Assembly (NCBI GenBank): GCA_951799425.1 | Contig: OX637396.1 | Coordinates: forward strand, 11,197,701 to 11,261,700 | Direction of reading: 5' to 3' | Length of the DNA: 64,000 nucleotides | Source of the DNA: Ilex aquifolium | Taxonomy: Eukaryota > Streptophyta > Magnoliopsida > Aquifoliales > Aquifoliaceae | Shown here: positions 56,713-64,000 of the stretch, piece by piece | How the letters are laid out: each line of letters begins with the position of its first letter | How positions within the stretch are numbered: the stretch's first letter is position 1 | Made by a program: the position numbers and the translations under genes | The notes under the pieces: generated by a model | What the model saw: the letters and a program-made list of their open reading frames with translations, nothing else | Database searches by the model: none | Told to the model about the DNA's origin: nothing

Positions 56713-57803
56713 GTTGAGAGAGCTGAAGGATCAGTTGACTGATTTGCAGGGTAAGGGTTTTATTCGTCCTAGTACTTCTCCGTGGGGTGCTTCAGCACTA
56801 TTTGCGAAGAAGAAGGATGAGACATTGCGTTTGTGTGTGGACTATAGGAGGCTGAACCAAGTCACTATCAAGAACAAGTACCCGTTGCCGAGAATAGATG
56901 ACTTGTTAGCTTAGGGGCTCGAGATGTTTCTCGAAGATTGATCTTAGACCGAGGTATCATCAGTTGAGAGTGCGGGAGGAGGATGTGGCAAAGACAGCTT
57001 TTCGCACTCTTTATGGCCATTATGAATTCGTGGTTATGCCATTCAGTGTGACGAATGCCCCGACGGCATTCATGGACTTGATGCATCGCATTTTTAGTCC
57101 TTATTTAGATCAGTTTGTTGTGGTGTTTGTTGATGATATTTTGATTTTTTCACCTTGTGAGGATGAGCATGCCTTTCACCTACGGACTGTGTTACAGATT
57201 TTGAGGGAACACCGTTTATTTGCTAAGTTCTCGAAGTGTGAGTTTTGGCTTCAGGAGGTGCAGTTTCTAAGCCATGTCGTGTCAGGTAGTAGAGTATCTG
57301 TGGATCATTCTAAGATTGACACTGTTATGAGTTGGGAGAGGCCGAAGAGTGTGTTTGAGATTCGGAGTTTCTTGGGACTGGCAGGGTACTACCGTCGGTT
57401 TGTGGAGGGGTTTTCTTGTCTTGCCGCGCCAATGACTCGTTTGACGCGCAAGGGCATTATATTTGAGTGGACAGATGACTGTGAGCATTCATTTCAGGAG
57501 CTGAAGAAGAGACTGACTTCAGCACCTATCCTGATTATACCTAAGGGAGGTATTGGCTATACCATTTATTGTGATGCTTTACGAGAGGGATTAGACTATG
57601 TGTTGATGCAGGAGGGTAGAGTGGTAGCCTATGATTCTCATCAGTTGAAGAATCATGAGCAGAACTACCCCACACATGATTTGGAGTTAGTTACCGTCAT
57701 TTTTGCACTTAAAAATTTTGGCGACACTACTTATATGGGGAGAGGTTCGAGGTGTTCTCAGATCACAAGAGCCTCAGATACATCTTCACGCAGAAGGACT
57801 TGA
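56672..57803 (+). pseudogene. Tekay-D reverse transcriptase and RNase H start
   Basis: It starts [19 protein letters not shown] and has [24 protein letters not shown] at 56912-56914 replaces the Gln of the expected D-Q, and a frame disturbance follows around 56915-56960. It continues with [40 protein letters not shown] (with SVT for the usual GLT) and the catalytic FVDDILIFS at about 57130. RNase H begins [18 protein letters not shown] and reaches [16 protein letters not shown], after which one base is lost or gained near 57720. Confidence 0.85.
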
Positions 57804-58381
57804 ACCTTCGGCAGAGGAGATGGATGGAGTATATGGAGGACTATGACTTTGACCTTCAGTACCATCCTGGGAAGGCCAATGTCGTAGCAGATACACTTAG
57901 TAGGAGACCTAGGAGCGCTGTAGCTAGCATTGCTATTAGGGAGTGGGAGATGATGGGAGACATTTGTGAGTTTGACTTAGACCTTGCTAAGTCTGAGGGA
58001 CACGCCACACTATTCAGTGTTTGTGCACAGCCTACACTGTTGAGCAGGGTTGTTGAGGCACAGTTACAAGCCACAGAAACAGGGCAGATTCGAGCACGAG
58101 TTGCAAGTGCCGAGGGCTTTGAGGGATGGACAATTCATTCGGACCTTAGCCTGAGGTATATGGGTAGAGTCTTTGTTCCAGAGTCTCTTAGGGCTGATGT
58201 CCTTAAAGATTTCCATCATTCACGCCTAGCAGTACACCCAGGGGGCACTAAGATGTACCATGATTTACGCCGCCAGTATTGGTGGACGGGGATGAAGGGG
58301 GATGTGGTGCAGTTTGTATCGAGATGTCTCACGTGCCAGCAGGTTAAGGCTGAGCACCAGAGACCTGGGGGTTTGTTATAG
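57730..58381 (+). pseudogene. Tekay-D RNase H end and integrase zinc finger
   Basis: RNase H ends [20 protein letters not shown] and NVVADTLSRR. The linker is followed by the zinc finger H-x3-H-type HHSRLAVHPGGTKMYHDLRR...CLTCQQVKAEHQRPGG. A TAG at 58379-58381 replaces a Gln codon (LL-stop-PLQV). Confidence 0.85.
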
Positions 58382-59500
58382 CCATTGCAAGTGGCTAAGT
58401 GGAATTGGGAATTTGTTACCATGGATTTTGTGATGGGTCTTCCGAAGTCACCTAGAGGTCACAATGCAGTTTGGGTTGTTGTTGATAGGTTGACGAAGTC
58501 CGCACATTTCTTACCGATTAGAGCGACTGATTCAGTGGATGTTCTCAGTAGGTTGTATATCCGAGAGATAGTACGACTACATGGGATTCTTGTTTCCATT
58601 GTTTCAGACAGAGACCCACGTTTCACTGCACGGTTTTGGCAGAGTCTTCAGACAGCCTTGGGGACTCAGCTACTGTTTAGTACTGCTTTCCACCCTCAGA
58701 CTGACAGTCAGTCAGAGCGTACTATTCAGATAATTGAGGACATGCTTAGAACATGTGTTATGGACTTCAGGGGTAGCTGGGAAGTTCACCTTATTTTAGT
58801 AGAGTTTGCCTACAACAACAACTATCAGTCTAGTATTGAGATGGCACCTTTTGAGGCGTTGTATGGTAGGTCGTGTCGTTCACCAGTATGTTGGACTGAG
58901 GTAGGGGAGACAGCTGCTTTAGGGCTTGACATAGTCCGTGAGACCACGGACAAGATACAGGTGATTAGACAGCGTCTGTTGAAGGCACAGAGCCGCCAGA
59001 AGAGCTATGCAGACAGGAGGCGGAGACCTCTATCATTTGATGTTGGGGGACATGTGTTCCTCAAGGTAGCCCCACGGCGGGGATTGAGGAGATTCGAGCG
59101 TAGTGGGAAACTATCGCCGCGGTTTATAGGACTATTTGAGACCCTTGGGAAGGTTGGTGAGGTGGTCTATAAGCTAGCATTACCACCACAGCTATCTAGG
59201 GTTCATGATGTCTTTCATGTGTCGATGTTGAGGAAGTACGAGTCTGACACTTCACATGTGTTAGATTGGGTAGATCTTCAAGTGGAGGGCGATGTTTCTT
59301 ATGATGAGAGGCCAGTGGAGGTATTGGACTCGAGGGACCAGGTTTTGCGGGGCAAGACCATCCCTTTGGTCAAGGTTCTTTGGAACTATCACGGGGTCAA
59401 GGAGGCTACTTGGGAGTGTGAGGCTAAAGTCCACGCAAGATATCCAGAGTTGTTTATTCATAGAGGTACATTTGTAAATTTCGGGACTAAATTTCTTTAA
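58382..59500 (+). pseudogene. Tekay-D integrase core and chromodomain
   Basis: Open from the TAG to the stop at 59498. It has VTMDFVMGLPKSPRGHNAVW, SDRDPRFTARFWQSLQ and TDSQSERTIQIIEDMLRTCV (D, D and E present; TDSQSE for the usual TDGQSE). YNNNYQSSIEMAPFEALYGR and a C-terminal module with FIGLFETLGKVGE follow, where the usual GPFE reads GLFE. The chromodomain region is VHDVFHVSMLRKYESD ... IPLVKVLWNYHGVKEATWEC. This is the least damaged part of the element. Confidence 0.87.
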
Positions 59501-59513
59501 GGGGGGGGGGGAA
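59497..59513 (+). promoter_or_regulatory. Polypurine tract of Tekay-D
   Basis: TTAAGGGGGGGGGGGAA lies directly before the TG of the 3' LTR. Confidence 0.88.
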
Positions 59514-61658
59514 TGTAGAGATCTGAAAAGTGAGGATAAATTTTTCAATTTTGCCGGTATGGCACTATTCATGCATCATTTGCTTGTAGGGCACTACATA
59601 TGCATCATTTAGGCATAGGTCATGTTTAGGAGCATAATTTGAGTATGTCATAGAAGAGAAACATGCTTAGAATGTTAAAATACACATACTGTGTGAATTT
59701 GAGCTTAAACGAAAATAGTTTCAAAAATTAGACAAAAAGGACGTCCCGGGTGGCCTAGGTGGGACCGGTCAAACCCGGCCACTAGCGAAAATATGTTTTT
59801 TTGATAATTTTCATTTAAAATAATTTTAAGAACTTTGGTTAAAATTAAATGTTGAATTGAGGCGTTTCGGGACGAGTTGTAGTGTAACGGGGTCCCGGAT
59901 TCATCAAGGGCAAAAGGGTCATTTTTAACATTTGCCCTCCACTATAAATACAGACCTTTTAGTGTAAAAATATCAGTATTTGGCCTGGAGATAGAGCAGT
60001 ACACGTTTTTGGAGGAAAAAAGAAGAAAAACCCTAGGTTCTTCAAGCTTCAAGCCACCAAAACTCATTCCTAAGCCAAGATTCTTGCAAGACTTCCTTCT
60101 AAGAAGTTGTTCCTCTCAACAAGATCTATATTTTCACCGATCAGTTCGGCTATAAAGCGAATACAACTCCCTTGGTTTGAGAAAAACCATTTTAGGTATG
60201 ATATTTTGCTAAGTTGGTAATAGATTTAAGTTTTCTTGCCTTTCTATGTGTTGATTGAATTATTTAGGTGTTTACTTGATGTTAGAAAATCACTTAGGTG
60301 GTAGTTGCTTTGAAAACTTAGAGTTAGTAGTTTAAGTACTTTTATGTTCTTTGAGTTTCTTGACAATTTATTGCTATGATAAAGGTGTACCTAGCTTATG
60401 TGTTGGATTATCATATTCTAACTTATGTTCATGTAGAGAAACTCTTGTGGTTTGAGAGTTATGAATTATTCCATGAGTTGATAATTTGTGTATTTGTATT
60501 TTCCTTGAGAAATTGTGAAAGTAATGAACATGAAACTTGATCATATGTTTAATCTATTGAATTGTGCTTCACATTCATGTGGGTAAAGTGTTGTGAATTT
60601 GAAGTTGTGTTTTACCTTATGAATGAGGCATATTTTAAGTTACACACCATGTGTTTGATGAAATGTTCCATAGAATTTACATTGAGAAAAATCATGGCAT
60701 CTTGGCATACATGAATCCTTGGAACATAGTGTGGGTTGAGCACTTGGTGCTATGCATTATGAGGGTGTAGATCCTGTGGTGAATAACCCAAAATCTGGCC
60801 AATGACAGTACTCGCGGTATGACGGGGGCGGACCGTGAAGCGAGACATGGGTGTGTCATTCATATTGACATTGCATAACATTGATGAATTACGAGGTTGT
60901 AGATTTTAAAATGTACACTTGCACATGCCACGCCTTAAATTTGTTCCTAGCATTAGCATTTTGTCATACCAGCAGTTGAGCTGACCCATTCGTGGGATAT
61001 CATATTACAGATGAGGCTCCCGGTACTTGAGACTTGAGGAAGTCTTAAAGGAAGGAGAGAAAAATGGGCTTGAATAAATATTTGGCATTTGGGGCATATT
61101 TTGTATGTATGGGCATAAGCCCAAATGACTTGTATTTCAATTTGAAAAAGTAATGGATTATAGGTCTTGGGTCATTTTAAAGTGTAAGGGTGTAAACCCA
61201 ATTGATATGTAGGACATCTTTATGTAATTAGCATCATATGTGTATATTGAGACAACTAGATGTGCATGTTGAAAACAAATGATGTATGTTTAATTTACAT
61301 GGGTTGTGGCCACCGAGTGAGGGTGGTTTGTGATATACTAATGGATATGAAATAATGTGAATATTAGGTGGGAAAAAGACTTGGAAAACAAAGGAGGTTA
61401 TGTCGAAATTTTATGAAAAATTAAAAGACTTGTTAAGTGTGTAAAACACCTTTTAAATAGGTGGGAAGGATGTCAAAAGGGGGGGTTTAGAAACCTTGAA
61501 GAAATAGACTAAAAATAGAAGAAAAGTGGCTTGAAAAAAATTTGGGAAAACATGAGAAATGAATGAGAAACCAATTTATCCAACCTAATGACCTTTCATT
61601 TACTTTTCTTCTTCCTTTTCACTCACTCCCCGAGTTTGTGGAAATTCGGGGCGTGACA
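59514..61658 (+). repeat. Tekay-D 3' LTR (2145 bp)
   Basis: TGTAGAGATCTGAAAAGTGA to CGGGGCGTGACA, with the TATA box at 59943-59950. Compared with the 5' LTR it shows scattered substitutions and small deletions, for example one of the two AAC repeats near 59830 and about 12 bases near 60850. Confidence 0.95.
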
Positions 61659-61663
61659 AGACC
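61659..61663. repeat. Target site duplication AGACC (right) of Tekay-D
   Basis: Matches 52970-52974. Confidence 0.93.
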
Positions 61664-61897
61664 TATATAAAGCTTTCTGCTCATGGGATGTATGGCTAAG
61701 GTGCAAACTAAGTTTTAATACTACATAAGAGGTTAACCTAATACAAAGGAAATTGAATACACCGAATTTATGTAATGCACATGATAGGGAAGATATCAAT
61801 TCCAAAAAAATCAATTTGAAGACACCAATTCCAAACTCCTCTTCTGTAAATGAACACACTGGTTCACAAATTAAGAAGCACCACATTTATGATTTAC

Positions 61898-62024
61898 CTT
61901 CGCCATCGAACTTGAGTGCATTTGACATATCAAGAAGAAAATTTTCAAAGAGGCCAATGATTGCCTTGCGAGCAATTCTCACACCACATAAAGGAGAGCA
62001 TACACCCACCACTAGATGAATGAA
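61898..62024 (-). other. Exon-like stretch of an unrecognised gene
   Basis: Minus strand: acceptor TTTATCTTGTAG, a 127-base open stretch encoding VCSPLCGVRIARKAIIGLFE and NFLLDMSNALKFDGE, then donor GAAG|GTAAAT. A further acceptor (CATTTACAG, about 61848) followed by EEEFGIGVFKL would join in frame. The composition is coding-like and unlike the surrounding AT-rich DNA. I do not recognise the family, and no further exons were found to the right. It may be a fragment of a host gene or a captured exon. Confidence 0.35.
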
Positions 62025-63487
62025 CTACAAGATAAATCATGCTAGCATTGGATAACATTCATTGCATATTGAATAATACCAATGAATAGACATTGTTGTG
62101 TTGTGAATGAAGCCAAAAACAGAAAAGATGAAATTATTGAAATTTTAATGGTCGATTGACATATTGATTGTCAAGAATTTGTACAATATAAAAGTTATGT
62201 ATTAAATACAGATACAATGTAAGGGTATGTGAGTTAAGAGCAATTGAATGTATATTCTTAGAAAAAGAAGGGTCTAAAAATTACATAATAGAATGAGATA
62301 TGATATAATAAGAATTCAAAAGTTTTTCATTATAGTTGACATTTTATCGTAGTATAAGTAATTATTACAAGTTTAAAAAACTTACAAAATAAACTTTTTA
62401 TAAAACTTTTTGGGGAAAAATTAGGAAACAAAAGGCTTTTTTGATTACTATATTTTTATTAGTAGTATGAAATATATTAGTAGTACATATATTAAGATTG
62501 GTTAAGGAAAAATAGGGAATTAAAACTAAAATGAATATGAATATTATCTTTATGCACATAATTAATTTAAGAAGATAAAAGGATTTGAGAGTATTATGTA
62601 ATTAAATAGAGAAAATGAAAAGAGATGAGATGATATGATGGATTTTATAAGATTGTTCAAGGACAAACTAGTCAAACAAAATTTTTTCACTTTTGTTGAC
62701 ATTTTATAATCTATTAATTTTGTGTTAATCTTGGTTAACATAAGACATTGAATTCTATTTGGCTAAAAAACTTGTCATAGGCCAAGAGTTATTTTTGTAT
62801 TATGTTGTGAGTTATGATGAAATTATACACAATTTCTAATATATATAAATGTTAACAAAAGAGCACTAAACTTCTCTTTGAGTGCAATTTCTTATTTTGT
62901 TGTTGCTAACCACTCGAGCAGTTTGGAGTGACAACAAACTCGGACTATAGAAAACTAAATTCAACTAAAGGAACACTCTGCTTAAGTTGACCTACATGAT
63001 TCCTCTTTTAAATAATGAGGTTAATTTAAGTCTGTTATGCCATGATTCCTAATTAATTGGTGTTTGAACTTGCACAAAATTTGGTCAGCAAGTTGCTATT
63101 TTGATGAAAGGAATAAAAGTTGAATCCGTTTAATTCATCTACACTTTAGCCTCATAGATAAATTAATTACTTAGGTGTTGCAAATTATACAATTACATTT
63201 TTTTGCAAAACAATGAATTTTAATAAAATGAAACTCCTAATTCACTATCCAAAATTTTCACAAATAGTGAATTTTAATATAATGAAACTCCAAGTTTTGG
63301 AGGACACTCAATGGAGAGATTGCAGGTGATTAATTACTATGTCCCTAATTCCGAAATGGACGAAGATTATCCGATTTCGTCATCATCATCAGGTTTAACT
63401 AAGCCAAAAAAAAAAAGATCAACCCTAAAATATTAAGATTGATTCCAAACATTCCATTTGGGGTAACTTAGATACAAAAAATCAAAG
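62025..63487. other. AT-rich intergenic DNA
   Basis: No gene, RNA or repeat family was recognised. A short near-repeat TCCAAAATTTTCACAAATAG / TTCACTAT occurs near 63190-63270. Confidence 0.4.
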
Positions 63488-64000
63488 GAGAATTACACCC
63501 AGACTTTCTGAAGTTTGTCACTTAATCACTCAGTTCCCTAACATTTGAAATATTACACATAGACCCCCTGAAATTTTACACGCGTAACACTTAGACCCCT
63601 ACCGTCAAATGTCCGTTAATATATCCGGTAATAAATTACACTCAGACCCCCTGAACTTTGTAGGCGTATAATATTTCGACCCCTCATATTTAAAATGTTA
63701 TACTTAAACAAAAAATACTTCAATAAAAGATAGAATATCAAATATTTTAAATTTTAAAACCAAAATTCATGTTCTATTATATCATTTATTAAAATAAAAT
63801 CAAAAATAAAAAGTCAATTTTTTCTCAAAAAATCCTAATTAGTATACAATTATACTATCTATCAGAATAAAAATAAAAAATCAAACAAATGGTCTAAATC
63901 ATTCATAATAGAACATGAATTTTACATCATAATTATTCATGATCTATTATGTCATTTATTGAAATAAAATCAAAAAATAAAATTTTAATTTTTCTTAAAA
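63488..64000. mobile_element. Arm of the long-inverted-repeat DNA element (runs off window)
   Basis: From GGAGAATTACACCCAGACTT on, this matches the reverse complement of 51190 back to about 50830: AAGTTTGTCACTTAATCACT against GGTTTGTCGCTTAATCACCT, ATTTGAAATATTACACATAG, and inner AAGATAGAATATCAAATATT. It is thus another copy of the same family; its second arm would be outside the window. The outer border is approximate. Confidence 0.6.

Larger units (their letters stand above)
52975..61658 (+). mobile_element. Tekay-D: Tekay-like chromovirus lacking gag (8684 bp)
   Basis: LTRs 52975-55140 and 59514-61658, iMet-type PBS, PPT and TSD AGACC. Plus-strand order: PBS, 0.9 kb without gag, protease, RT, RNase H, integrase, chromodomain. 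The chromodomain and integrase closely match those of Tekay-C. LTRs differ by many substitutions and small indels, so it is older than Tekay-C and Athila. At least two frameshifts and two TAG codons break the coding region. Confidence 0.93.

Overview
This window is plant nuclear DNA from an angiosperm, probably a dicot; the species cannot be named. It is almost wholly built of transposable elements, mostly Ty3/gypsy LTR retrotransposons nested in one another. No intact host gene, rRNA or clear tRNA gene was found. Element boundaries rest on matching LTRs, 5-bp target site duplications (TSDs), primer binding sites (PBS) and polypurine tracts (PPT) read from the sequence. Family names rest on protein motifs compared from memory.

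Layout. 1-295: cut-off antisense gene of a Tat-lineage element. About 641-2420 plus 15990-17864: the 3' part of a first Tat copy (Tat-1), with an intron-bearing antisense gene split by a young Athila-like element (2421-15989, TSD CCTTT, minus strand). 17865 to about 37380: a second Tat copy (Tat-2) on the plus strand with a truncated 5' LTR, gag, protease, RT, two RNase H domains, integrase, a 40-bp tandem array, the antisense gene and a 3' LTR. Tat-2 is split inside its tandem array by a Tekay/Del-like chromovirus (Tekay-C, 23939-32693, TSD CATGT, minus strand). 37381-41837: LTR-like debris and CAC-rich low-complexity DNA. 41838-50160: a candidate 8.3-kb Helitron on the minus strand carrying a CACTA end. 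50171-51190: a long-inverted-repeat DNA element with a further arm at 63488-64000. 51417-52890: a solo LTR related to Tekay-C. 52975-61658: a second Tekay-like element (Tekay-D, TSD AGACC, plus strand) that has lost gag. 61664-63487: flanking AT-rich DNA with one exon-like stretch.

How the parts relate. The nesting gives an order: Tat copies first, then Athila and Tekay-C into them. By eye the Athila LTRs differ by only 3 substitutions plus a 29-bp array difference, Tekay-C LTRs by roughly a dozen, and Tekay-D LTRs by clearly more. Most nonsense codons in the old copies look like CAG to TAG or CGA to TGA, as expected from deamination of methylated cytosine.

Most worth a second look: (1) a palindromic GGTACC/ACCGGT minisatellite found in both the Athila and Tekay-C LTRs; (2) a short protein-coding stretch inside Tekay LTRs whose differences between two diverged LTRs are mostly silent or conservative; (3) the four-exon antisense gene of the Tat copies; (4) the candidate Helitron; (5) an Athila copy whose only visible gag-pol lesion is a run of ten G.
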